The position numbers and the translations under genes were made by a program. Below, piece after piece: positions 45,246 through 53,454 of a stretch of DNA of 64,000 nucleotides. Source of the stretch: Trichocoleus sp. Lineage in GTDB: Bacteria; Cyanobacteriota; Cyanobacteriia; Elainellales; Elainellaceae. Position 1 is the stretch's first letter, and each line of letters starts with the position of its first letter. The notes beneath the pieces are model-generated. The model was not told the DNA's origin. It saw only the letters and a list, made by a program, of their open reading frames with translations, and ran no database searches. The stretch lies in assembly GCA_036702865.1 (NCBI GenBank), contig DATNQD010000043.1:30715-94714 (forward strand), read 5' to 3'.

Positions 45246-45381
45246 GGCGATCGCCTCCTTGGGGAAAGTTATCTTTAGCAACCTGCTCATCCAGCATTGA
45301 CAAAATTCCAAACTCAGGTTGGATTGATAATGCTATCACCTTCTCGAATTGGGCTGGTGGTGTAAGCGATCGGGTAAAAGC

Positions 45382-45407
45382 TGTTGACTAGTATTGTTGA
45401 CTAGTAT
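45382..45407. repeat. two tandem copies of TGTTGACTAGTAT
   Basis: Exact 13-bp copies at 45382-45394 and 45395-45407. Each contains TTGACT, a -35-like hexamer, and the second is followed by TATATT. It lies about 140 bases before the PPK2 gene (minus) and about 900 bases before the terminator (plus). Confidence 0.6.
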
Positions 45408-46266
45408 ATTGATCTAGACGTCCCGTTGCTTGCAATACAACCTTGAGAAATTATTGGGGTGCGATCGATAGAAGAATAGCCTGTTCTACTAATAAGAAAA
45501 TCCCGCTATTTCCAGAAGTACCCAACATCTGACAAACCCTATTTATTGCTCACCCTACATCGATCGATATTCTGAGCCATTTCAGCAGTTTGTGACTTTC
45601 AAGGCTAACGGGTAAGACCGATCGAGAGAGAAACAAACCCAACTTTGAAATCTATTTAAGAACATTGACGAAACCAGTTTAAAGAAGGCATTGCTACCTG
45701 GATTTTGGGATTTATCTCAATACCCACTGAAATTTAGTTTAGTGAAGCAACATTTAACTGATTCCATTCAAAGCGCTACTCATAAAGCCTCTAAACGAGT
45801 ACAACTTCTACTCAGAAAATTATCGTTTGAGACAGCGCATGGGAACTATCTCAAGACAGATTTTGAGGTATAGCAAGGAAAAGAGAATGTTATTTCGTTT
45901 TCAATAAGCTGTTCCAATTCAGCAGCGATCGATTACAAACTCTGTTGCATTGATAGCTAAATTTGATGCTCAAAAGATAGGGAATTTGTCATAGCGTTCA
46001 TCTAGTTTCTGTAAAATTTTATAGCAGTTGTCTTTAGGGCTAAAATACCTCGCTGAGTAAAACTTGCAGCCGATCGCTTGGCTCCATGGCATCGTTCCAG
46101 CAAGCTTCAAAAACTCTATTTCCTAATCTCTATTTCCTATTTCGCGCTCCCTGCTCCTCAACAAAATCTAAATCAATGCAGCTCTCAAATCCAAATTCTC
46201 ATTACAAAGGAGCACAACGGGAACCAATTTGTATGATGATACAGATGGTTAACTAGCTACTTATTT

Positions 46267-46300
46267 CTCTCTGCTCTGATTCGGTGCAGGGAGTTTTTTT
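46267..46300 (+). terminator. strong intrinsic terminator upstream of the HAD gene
   Basis: CTCTCTGC (46267-46274) pairs with GCAGGGAG (46286-46293), one G-U pair, 11-base loop, followed by seven T (46294-46300). It ends a plus-strand transcript that has no visible gene, or attenuates the HAD gene whose start is at 46342. Confidence 0.75.
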
Positions 46301-46341
46301 ACTCTCACGGTTTTTACCTTCAGCAAGATCTTCACCTGCCG

Positions 46342-47109
46342 ATGGCTCAACCACAAGCTCTCAATCTGCTGTCCCCGCAAGCGATTCGCCTCATCGCAAC
46401 TGATATGGATGGCACACTTACCCGATCGGGCAAATTCACCTCTGCTCTGTTGCAAGCCCTGTTAGATCTCAAGCAAGCTGGAATTCCAGTTGTCATTGTT
46501 ACCGGACGATCGGCAGGTTGGGTGAGCGGGATTGTCAGCTATTTGCCTGTTGCAGGAGCGATCGCTGAGAATGGCGGTTTGTTTTATGCAGCCAATGATC
46601 CTGAACCCAAGTTGCTCGTATCGATCGCAGAGATGGCAATCCATCGGCAGAAGTTGGCTCAACTGTTTTATGAGTTGCAGTCTGAAGTGCCACAGATCCA
46701 GGAATCTGCCGACAATTGCTTTCGCATCACCGACTGGACATTTGATGTGCAAGGCTTAAGTGCAGCCCAGCTAGAGCAGTTGAGCGATCGGTGCCATCAG
46801 CAAGGCTGGTCATTTACCTACAGCACGGTTCAATGCCACCTTAAATCAATGGGACAGGACAAAGCCCCAGGTCTGGAATGGGTTCTGCAACATCATTTCC
46901 CCACACTGAACCCGAGGCAAATCCTCACCGTAGGAGATAGCCCGAATGACGAGAGCTTGTTTGACCCCGATCGATTTCCGCATTCAGTTGGTGTTGCAAA
47001 TATCCAGCATTACCTCGATCGTCTGGCGCACCAACCCACTTACATCACGCAAGCAGCGGAAGCAGATGGATTTTGTGAGTTAGCTTGTTTCCTGTTGGAG
47101 AACGCTTGA
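46342..47109 (+). CDS. HAD-IIB (Cof-type) sugar-phosphate phosphatase
   Basis: Hydrolyses a phosphorylated sugar or similar metabolite. Motif I is TDMDGTLTRSG with nucleophile D21 and acid D23. Motif II is IVTGRSAGW. The type IIB cap covers about 90-170. Motif III Lys is K174 (MGQDKAPGLEWVLQ), motif IV is VGDSPNDESLF (197-207). The 255-residue length fits. The start at 46342 follows CCTGCCG with no Shine-Dalgarno, 42 bases after a strong terminator. Substrate unknown. Confident for family. Confidence 0.88.
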   Translation: MAQPQALNLLSPQAIRLIATDMDGTLTRSGKFTSALLQALLDLKQAGIPVVIVTGRSAGWVSGIVSYLPVAGAIAENGGLFYAANDPEPKLLVSIAEMAIHRQKLAQLFYELQSEVPQIQESADNCFRITDWTFDVQGLSAAQLEQLSDRCHQQGWSFTYSTVQCHLKSMGQDKAPGLEWVLQHHFPTLNPRQILTVGDSPNDESLFDPDRFPHSVGVANIQHYLDRLAHQPTYITQAAEADGFCELACFLLENA

Positions 47110-47163
47110 GAAGCTTGAAGGATACTGCAATTTGCCCCTCCGGTGTGAACATCACGTCATGTT

Positions 47164-48537
47164 CTATCCCGAATGCCCAACAAAATTTAGCGCAGTGGAT
47201 ACCAGACCCAGGAAAGTCATGAAGCCGACAGCATCGAGCGTGGTAGTCAGGAGGGGACCACTGATCAAAGCGGGATCGAGTCCCCGTCGCTTCAGCGCCA
47301 TTGGCAGCAGCGTGCCTAAACTAGCAGCAACGAAAACGTTAATAATCATGACTAAACCAGCGACGAGCGACACCCATCGCTCAGAAGGAACAGCCCAAAT
47401 CAGCGAGAGAATCGCTAATGCCAAACCCAGCACTAAAGCAGTCCCTAATCCGGCAAGCAGTTCTTTCCGCAGAATCTTCAAGGTATCTGCATGAGTCACC
47501 TCTCCGATCCCCAGCCCTCGTACTGTCACAGAAAGAGCCTGAATCGCAACGTTGCCGCTTGTATTCGACAAAATTGGCATGACAACTGCCAGCACTGGAA
47601 CCAAAGCGATCACCGATTGGAATGGGGCGATCGCACTCGCTGCTCCCACATAGAGGACAATGTTACCTAACAGCCAGGGCAACCGCTTTTGGATGGTGAC
47701 GATCGGCGGTGATAAAGCTGCCTCATCTCCCCCACTCACCCCAGCTAGTTTTTGGATGTCTTCAGTTGCTTCTTCTTGTAAGACATCAACCACATCATCG
47801 ATCGTCACAATCCCAACCAGACGATCTTCTCGATCGACCACGGGCAGCGCCAGCAGGTCATATCGCTGCATCACATGAGCCACTTCTTCCTGAGACATCT
47901 CGGTATATGCCTTGATCACGCGATCGCTGACAATATCGCGGATCTGCACGTCCGGGAAGGTAAACAACAGTTGCCGTAAGGAGACGACGCTCACCAATCG
48001 CCGCTGATCATCTGTGACGTAGGCGTAGTAAATGGTTTCTTTGTCTTCATCACTGCTGCGAATCTTATCGAGCGCTTCGCCCACCGTCAGCCCCTCGCGC
48101 AGCTTCACATATTCGGTGGTCATAATCCGTCCGGCTGTGCCTTCGGGATAGCCCAAAATTGTCGCTGTTGCCTGTCTTTCTTCGTGGCTTAGTTGCTGCA
48201 ACAGCAGCCGCACAATCCGGGCAGGCAATTCATCAAATAGCTCAGCGCGATCGTCCGGGCGCATGGTGTTAACCAACTGGCGCACATCGGCTGCATGAAG
48301 TGACTCAATCAATGTCTCCTGAATGTCGCTGGGCAGATACTCAAAGACATCCGTTGCTTTATCTTTTTGCAGCAGACGAAAAGCGATTGCTCGCTGCTCG
48401 GTGGGAAGCTCAGCAATATATTCCCCCACATCGACCGCCTGAAGCTGATTTAACTCCGACTTCAGACGATTCAGATCTGACAGCCGATCGCCAGCAGCAA
48501 ATTCTAACAGGGCAAGTTTGCGTTCCTGAGTGAGCAT
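47164..48537 (-). CDS. mgtE: magnesium transporter MgtE
   Basis: A Mg2+-gated Mg2+ channel of the inner membrane. The start at 48537 has AGGAGG at 5-base spacing. The cytosolic N-domain (about 20-130) has the superhelical repeats HAADVRQLVNTMRPDDRAELFDELP, then GRIMTTEYV enters the CBS pair (about 137-260; KDETIYYAYVTDD, VGIVTIDDVVDVLQEEATED). The plug helix leads to five transmembrane helices (about 287-455), including the pore-lining signature VVMPILSNTSGNVAIQALSV (about 323-342) and LDAVGFMTFLGLVSTAL. At 457 residues it is complete. It is divergent from queD and has a leader of up to 300 bases; no Mg riboswitch could be recognised. Confident. Confidence 0.95.
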   Translation of the reverse strand: MLTQERKLALLEFAAGDRLSDLNRLKSELNQLQAVDVGEYIAELPTEQRAIAFRLLQKDKATDVFEYLPSDIQETLIESLHAADVRQLVNTMRPDDRAELFDELPARIVRLLLQQLSHEERQATATILGYPEGTAGRIMTTEYVKLREGLTVGEALDKIRSSDEDKETIYYAYVTDDQRRLVSVVSLRQLLFTFPDVQIRDIVSDRVIKAYTEMSQEEVAHVMQRYDLLALPVVDREDRLVGIVTIDDVVDVLQEEATEDIQKLAGVSGGDEAALSPPIVTIQKRLPWLLGNIVLYVGAASAIAPFQSVIALVPVLAVVMPILSNTSGNVAIQALSVTVRGLGIGEVTHADTLKILRKELLAGLGTALVLGLALAILSLIWAVPSERWVSLVAGLVMIINVFVAASLGTLLPMALKRRGLDPALISGPLLTTTLDAVGFMTFLGLVSTALNFVGHSG

Positions 48538-48854
48538 GAAGAACCTCCTGTGAATCCCCCCCGCGCTGAGAGAGACACAAGACTCACCAGGCTAGAGGGC
48601 TATGTACTGTGAGGAAATGGACTTCGGTCCATGAGGGTAAAAGAATTCAACATCAACGCCAGCAAAAAGCCCGGACATTGCTATCGGACATCATAACCTC
48701 GTTCTGGTGCAATTAGGAAAGATTTGCAGAAGTTTCAGAGTTTCGAGGTATGTACTTAGAAGGAGCAAGCATAGCTGGTCAGGAATGAGGTGATGCAGGG
48801 GGAGAAGGTTGTTTAGAATAGAGCTTTTGACAGCAAGATAAGAGAGCTGAACCT
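48538..48854. other. 317-base region between divergent mgtE and queD
   Basis: Holds promoters for both genes. A TAGAAT -10-like element lies at 48814-48819 for queD. A perfect 6-bp UUCG tetraloop hairpin is at 48617-48632. Neither an M-box nor a preQ1 riboswitch pattern can be made out. Confidence 0.45.
48617..48632 (+). promoter_or_regulatory. UUCG tetraloop hairpin ATGGAC-TTCG-GTCCAT
   Basis: A perfect 6-bp stem capped by TTCG on the plus strand, the most stable RNA tetraloop class (CUUCGG closing). It lies in the leader shared by mgtE (minus) and queD (plus). A GAGG copy lies on each side. Function unknown. Confidence 0.4.
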
Positions 48855-49250
48855 ATGCCAAAGTGGAAATTAACCACTGAATTTACATTTGACGCTGCTC
48901 ACTTCATCCGTGATTATGACGGTCCCTGTGGGCGACTGCATGGACATACGTATCATGTCCGGGTAGAAGCAACAGCTCACCAGCTTCACGGGTCAGAATA
49001 TTGTCCACATCCAGTAATGGTGGCGGATTTTAGGACATTGCGTTGGGCGAAACGGGATGTACTTAAAGGCGGGTTAGATCACTGCTTGCTGAATGAAGTG
49101 CTACCCGCAGAGTATGAAACAACGGCTGAGATGATCGCTCAATACATTTACGACAAAACAAAGAAGGAAGTTCCTGAGGGGGTGCGGTTAAAGGTGGCTG
49201 TTTCAGAAACACCAAATTCCTGGGTTGAGTATGAAGATGACACAGAGTAA
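48855..49250 (+). CDS. queD: 6-carboxy-5,6,7,8-tetrahydropterin synthase QueD
   Basis: Second step of queuosine precursor synthesis: dihydroneopterin triphosphate to 6-carboxytetrahydropterin. Zinc ligands H16 (FDAAHF), H29 and H31 (LHGHTY), with catalytic Cys C25 in CGRLHGHTY and Asp/His in LDHCLLNE. NSWVEY near the C-terminus is typical. The 131-residue length fits. A 14-base overlap with queE indicates an operon and translational coupling. PTPS-type alternatives are less likely given the neighbouring queE. Confidence 0.93.
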   Translation: MPKWKLTTEFTFDAAHFIRDYDGPCGRLHGHTYHVRVEATAHQLHGSEYCPHPVMVADFRTLRWAKRDVLKGGLDHCLLNEVLPAEYETTAEMIAQYIYDKTKKEVPEGVRLKVAVSETPNSWVEYEDDTE

Positions 49251-49917
49251 AGATAGAACGGAACCAACCGATCGCATGACTTCAACTTCCAGCCCACTCA
49301 ATTCCCCATCAACCGCGACGCAGCTAAGCCTGCCGATCGTGGAAACCTTCCATTCGGTGCAGGGAGAAGGGGCATGGACAGGAACGAATGCCTTTTTTAT
49401 TCGACTGGGGGGCTGTGATGTGGGCTGTCCCTGGTGCGATACGAAGCAGTCCTGGAACGCCCGTCGTCATCCGCTGCAATCGATTTCTGAGCTAGTTGCA
49501 GCAGCACAGTCTGTACATCCGGCGATCGTCGTAATCACGGGCGGCGAACCCCTGATGCACAATCTTGATGCACTTACGGATCAGCTTCGGGCAGCAAACC
49601 TGCGGCTGCATCTCGAAACCTCTGGAGCACATCCTTTCTCAGGACAGTTTGACTGGGTGACGTTCTCGCCTAAACCGACGAAAGCCCCGCATCCGAGCAT
49701 CTATGCCCAAACGAGCGAACTGAAAGTAGTGGTTAGCCAAGCGATCGATTTGCAGTGGGCAGAGGCGCAGGCAGCACAGATCCCTGCATCGGCGCTCAAG
49801 TTTTTGCAGCCAGAATGGAATTCACCCGACAGTTCTGCCCTGATTTGGGATTATGTGCTGCAACATCCAGAATGGCGTATTAGCCTACAAACCCACAAAT
49901 TTATGCAGATTCGCTAG
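49237..49917 (+). CDS. queE: 7-carboxy-7-deazaguanine synthase QueE
   Basis: A radical SAM enzyme converting carboxytetrahydropterin to 7-carboxy-7-deazaguanine, the step after QueD. Motifs: PIVETFHSVQGEGAWTGTNA, then the cluster GGCDVGCPWCDTKQSW (C-x3-C-x2-C), and GGEPLMHN. The C-terminal LKVVVSQAIDL and FLQPEW fit. The exact start is unclear: ATGs at 49231, 49237 and 49276 are in frame, and a TTG at 49225; the first ones overlap queD. The end overlaps the convergent GH1-RmlD gene by 4 bases at the stop codons. Confident for function. Confidence 0.93.
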   Translation: MTQSKDRTEPTDRMTSTSSPLNSPSTATQLSLPIVETFHSVQGEGAWTGTNAFFIRLGGCDVGCPWCDTKQSWNARRHPLQSISELVAAAQSVHPAIVVITGGEPLMHNLDALTDQLRAANLRLHLETSGAHPFSGQFDWVTFSPKPTKAPHPSIYAQTSELKVVVSQAIDLQWAEAQAAQIPASALKFLQPEWNSPDSSALIWDYVLQHPEWRISLQTHKFMQIR

Positions 49918-52127
49918 CGGGAAGGCAGAATGCACTCGCTCAGATATTGGTCGATCGCCCGGTCTAAGGCAGGCAGCAGTAAGCCTCTTTCACTGGTTAA
50001 GACGCTATAAGTTGGGCGAGGAGCAACGAATCCTAATTTCTCGCTTGGGCGGGCTTCCACCTGAGCCGCATTTAATCCATCTAAGTCGGCAACGGTTCGC
50101 GCTAAGTCTGCCCAAGTCATTGCTCCCTGGTTTGCCAGGTGCCACAGCCCACATTCACCATCAATTAGCAAATCGAGGGTGGTATTCACTAAATCAGGCA
50201 CATAGGTGGGGGAAATGATCGCATCTGCAGCAGCGATGAAAGGTTGTCCTGAGGCAAGCGTGCGACGAACGATCGTCAAGAAATTGTAGTCGTCCCAGGG
50301 TCCAAAAAAGGCGCTAGTGCGAATGACTAACGAGCAAGGATGTGCTTCCAAGACCCACTTTTCAGCAGTTGCTTTGCTATGTCCATAGACATTCAGTGGA
50401 GCAACTTCACTACTTTCAACATAAGGTCGATTTTGGTTACCGTCGAACACTAAATCAGATGAAAAAGTGACAAATGAAATATTGTGCTGCACACAGGCAC
50501 CCGCGAGAATTGCAGCGCCGTCTGAGTTAATCTGCCGACAAAGATGGGGTTCTCGTTCGGCATCATCAACCCGCACATATCCAGCCGTGTTTACGACTGC
50601 CCAGGGCTGAATTTCTGTTAGCACCCGATCGACTGACTCTGGGCTGGTAATATCCATCTCTTGCCGGGACAGCAGATGATAAGGAATGCCACGCCGCTCA
50701 CAGATCCGCGCAAAGGCTCGTCCGAGCGTTCCGGTAGCGCCTGTAATTAGCAGCGGAGAAGAACGATGAATTTTCAGGTTCGGGGCGCTTTGAGAAACGG
50801 TTACTTCCTCATCACAATTTACTGGCGGATAAAGCAATCGATCGTCTCGCTGCCACCACCCCGGAACTTCGAGCAGCGGATGCTGATAGGTTTGTCCGGC
50901 AGCCAAATAGCGCATCAGGGTTGCTAGTGCTGTAGCGCGGGGAGTCGGTGATCGGAGGTCGAAAACGCCAGACTCATAAAAACCAACCGCACGGGTAAGC
51001 AAGCTGTTCCAGTCATACGCACCCAATAGCGACCAGGCAGTGACAGCTCGAATATCAGCTCCTTCATCGCGTAAACTCTGAGCATCATCCCAGACTTGTT
51101 TAAACCAGCGCAGTTGTTCTTCGCGAGTACAGCCTAAATGTGCTTCAGTAATGGCGATCGGACGTTGGTAGCGTTCCCAGACTTCCTGCAAGATCATTTT
51201 GGGTGTAGGAATGCCATCAGCACAAACCCGAACCGCTTCTACATCAGCATACTGGTGTCGTCCATTGCCGCCATGTGTTTCTGTTGGGTAACGCTCCAGA
51301 CGCTCATCCAAAAACCGATCGCTGGTCATGTATCGGTTAATCCCAAAAATATCTGGCGGGCAGGGATGTTCGAGAAACCAGTTTAGCTCTGCCTCTGAGA
51401 TATCAGCACGACGCAAGTAATCCCACAGCGGATGCGATCGATCGACTCGACCACAAAGCAGATCCAATGATAGCCAGCGGCGATCGTTCTCAAATGCTGC
51501 CTGATATGCCAGCAAAGGCGTACTAAAAATCTTGCCTAGGTCTTCAGTTTGCACCAGTTTGGCTTGCGGATTAATTTGCCGAATTGCCTCCATCGACAAC
51601 CCAACAGCTCGACACTGATTGATGAGGGCACGTAAAAAAGTGCGATCGTCCTGACCATGCGGATACCAATGACCATACAGCCCACTAAACCGGGCAGTTG
51701 TTAGGGGTTCGTTGATCGGCGTATAGTGATCCAGCCAGGGATAACGGGCTGCAACCGCCGCCGCAAATTCAGCTACTTTCTCGGCAAACTGCGGATCGAT
51801 CAGACTGGTGTGAGTGGGTCCACTGCCATGATGTACCAATCCAGCGATCGGACAAATCCCCAGATGCCGTAAGCGTTCTAATCGCTCATCGGTCCAAGTC
51901 CAATCTGCCTGATCCAATCCATTTGGGGCAATGCGTTCCCACAACACCGGATAGCGAAGTGCTTGAATTCCGAGCGAGGCGAACAAATCAAGATCACTGC
52001 TGCGCGTTCCGTGACCATTTTTTTCTAGTTGGTCAAAGAATTGGTCGCCAACTCGATTCACTGTACACTCAATACCGCCCCAAAGCTGAATTATGGATTG
52101 AGGGCTGCGATCGGTTATGTTACTCAT
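49914..52127 (-). CDS. fusion of a GH1-like glycosidase and an RmlD-like dehydrorhamnose reductase domain
   Basis: A 737-residue two-domain protein. Domain 1 (about 10-440) resembles a family 1 glycoside hydrolase, with the acid/base in TPINEP (E140) and the nucleophile in ITEAHLG (E328). Domain 2 (about 455-735) is an RmlD-type short-chain reductase with the NAD(P)-binding GATGTLGR (463-470), the catalytic YGHSK (Y581, K585), and DITSPESVDRVL / DLVFDG patterns of dTDP-4-dehydrorhamnose reductase. The pairing of a sugar hydrolase and a nucleotide-sugar reductase in one chain is unusual. It is the last gene of a minus-strand operon after a glycosyltransferase and UDP-galactopyranose mutase, so a polysaccharide role is likely. 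No signal peptide. Both domains confident; joint activity inferred. Confidence 0.85.
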   Translation of the reverse strand: MSNITDRSPQSIIQLWGGIECTVNRVGDQFFDQLEKNGHGTRSSDLDLFASLGIQALRYPVLWERIAPNGLDQADWTWTDERLERLRHLGICPIAGLVHHGSGPTHTSLIDPQFAEKVAEFAAAVAARYPWLDHYTPINEPLTTARFSGLYGHWYPHGQDDRTFLRALINQCRAVGLSMEAIRQINPQAKLVQTEDLGKIFSTPLLAYQAAFENDRRWLSLDLLCGRVDRSHPLWDYLRRADISEAELNWFLEHPCPPDIFGINRYMTSDRFLDERLERYPTETHGGNGRHQYADVEAVRVCADGIPTPKMILQEVWERYQRPIAITEAHLGCTREEQLRWFKQVWDDAQSLRDEGADIRAVTAWSLLGAYDWNSLLTRAVGFYESGVFDLRSPTPRATALATLMRYLAAGQTYQHPLLEVPGWWQRDDRLLYPPVNCDEEVTVSQSAPNLKIHRSSPLLITGATGTLGRAFARICERRGIPYHLLSRQEMDITSPESVDRVLTEIQPWAVVNTAGYVRVDDAEREPHLCRQINSDGAAILAGACVQHNISFVTFSSDLVFDGNQNRPYVESSEVAPLNVYGHSKATAEKWVLEAHPCSLVIRTSAFFGPWDDYNFLTIVRRTLASGQPFIAAADAIISPTYVPDLVNTTLDLLIDGECGLWHLANQGAMTWADLARTVADLDGLNAAQVEARPSEKLGFVAPRPTYSVLTSERGLLLPALDRAIDQYLSECILPSR

Positions 52128-52183
52128 AGACGAAGTTCAACCTATTACACCAATCTGTTACACCAGTCTGCTCTGCCAGTCTG

Positions 52184-53329
52184 CTATGCCAATGTTTTAG
52201 CTGCTGCGTGACCGTTGGTTTCTGTCGGGTGCCAGGTTCGTTGTTCCGTGATTTTGGCATAAACAGCCAGTGCCTGTGCCACGACCTGATCCATGTTGTA
52301 GTAGCGATAAGTAGCTAAACGTCCCACAAAATGAACATTAGGCGTTGCATCAGCTAATGCTTTGTATTGCTTGTACAGTTCTGCATTTTCTGGACGCGGA
52401 ACGGGATAGTATGGATCGCCTTCCGCTTTCGGAAATTCGTAGACAAGACTAGTTTTTTGATGTTCCTGTCCCGTGAGGTATTTGAATTCCGTCACCCTGG
52501 TATAGAGGTGTTCATTGGGATAATTAATGACGGCTGCGGGTTGGTGCGTTACTTCATTCAACGTCTCATGTTTGAATTCAAGCGATCGATAAGGCAACTT
52601 CCCGTAACGATAATCAAAATATTCATCTACAGGTCCGGTGTAGATCATCTGTTTATAAGGAATGATCGATTGAATTTCACGATAATCAGTGTTCAACATG
52701 ACTTTGATATTCGGATGCGTCAGCATCGTTTCAAACATCCGAGTAAAGCCATGTAAGGGCATCGCCTGGTAAGTATCTGTGAAGTAGCGATCGTCGCGGT
52801 TCGTCCGGGTTGGGACACGGGCAGTCACAGATTTGTCCAGTTCTGATGGATCAATTCCCCATTGTTTGCGCGTGTAGTTGCGGAAGAACTTCTCGTAGAG
52901 TTCTCTGCCCACTTTATTCACAACCACATCTTCAGAAGTGCGAATTGTCTCTTTGGGTTCAGCAACCGATGCAAAAAATTCTTCTAGTTGAAATGCGGTC
53001 AGGTTCAGTCCATAAAGCTTGTTAACCGTATCCAGGTTGATTGGCATTGGCACAAGCTGACCGTCCACGCTAGCAAGAACACGATGTTCATAGCGCCGCC
53101 ATTCAGTAAACAAAGAAAGGTATTCAAAGACTTCTCGCGAATTGGTATGGAAAATATGCGGACCATACTTATGCACTAAAATTCCGGCATCGTTGTAATG
53201 ATCATAAGCATTGCCAGCAATATGATTCCGGCGATCGACAACCAGCACTTTCTTTTCTAATTGAGTCGCGAGTCGCTCTGCTAAAACACTTCCTGCAAAA
53301 CCTGCACCAACAATCAGATAATCAAACAT
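52184..53329 (-). CDS. glf: UDP-galactopyranose mutase
   Basis: Converts UDP-galactopyranose to UDP-galactofuranose, the donor for galactofuranose in surface glycans. The start at 53329 (MFDYLIVGAGFAGSVLAERL) has GAGGA at 8-base spacing; the frame extends to 53362. FAD-binding GAGFAGS is at 8-14. Further landmarks are KYGPHIFHTN (flavin-side), FFRNYTRKQWG and the C-terminal VHFVGRLATYRYYNMDQVVAQAL. 381 residues match the bacterial form. It is between the glycosyltransferase and the GH1-RmlD gene. Confident. Confidence 0.95.
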   Translation of the reverse strand: MFDYLIVGAGFAGSVLAERLATQLEKKVLVVDRRNHIAGNAYDHYNDAGILVHKYGPHIFHTNSREVFEYLSLFTEWRRYEHRVLASVDGQLVPMPINLDTVNKLYGLNLTAFQLEEFFASVAEPKETIRTSEDVVVNKVGRELYEKFFRNYTRKQWGIDPSELDKSVTARVPTRTNRDDRYFTDTYQAMPLHGFTRMFETMLTHPNIKVMLNTDYREIQSIIPYKQMIYTGPVDEYFDYRYGKLPYRSLEFKHETLNEVTHQPAAVINYPNEHLYTRVTEFKYLTGQEHQKTSLVYEFPKAEGDPYYPVPRPENAELYKQYKALADATPNVHFVGRLATYRYYNMDQVVAQALAVYAKITEQRTWHPTETNGHAAAKTLA

Positions 53330-53454
53330 GGATATATCCTCTAGTCCTCTATTTTTAAGCAATTGATGAAATCAGCGCATTCAGCAGAGGGGTGGAAACT
53401 ATCCCACCCACTTATGGAAAGAAATCTGCTGAGGTGATAGAAATCTGAAGTACG

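Larger units (their letters stand above)
45246..46341. other. 1.1 kb gene-free region with an isolated terminator
   Basis: No convincing protein gene; a 60-codon frame starting at a TTG at 45691 has no support. A 13-bp exact tandem repeat TGTTGACTAGTAT occupies 45382-45407. A strong intrinsic terminator faces right at 46267-46300, 42 bases before the HAD gene, without an obvious gene before it. A pyrimidine-rich stretch precedes it (46100-46170). A non-coding RNA or a transcriptional attenuator is possible. Confidence 0.5.

Noticed and set aside
45691..45873. 60-codon plus-strand frame in the gene-free region
   Set aside because: TTG start without Shine-Dalgarno and no recognisable protein features; a non-coding transcript is the more likely use of the region.
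48538..48854. M-box or preQ1 riboswitch before mgtE or queD
   Set aside because: I could not trace the conserved cores of either class by eye; only a simple hairpin is evident.
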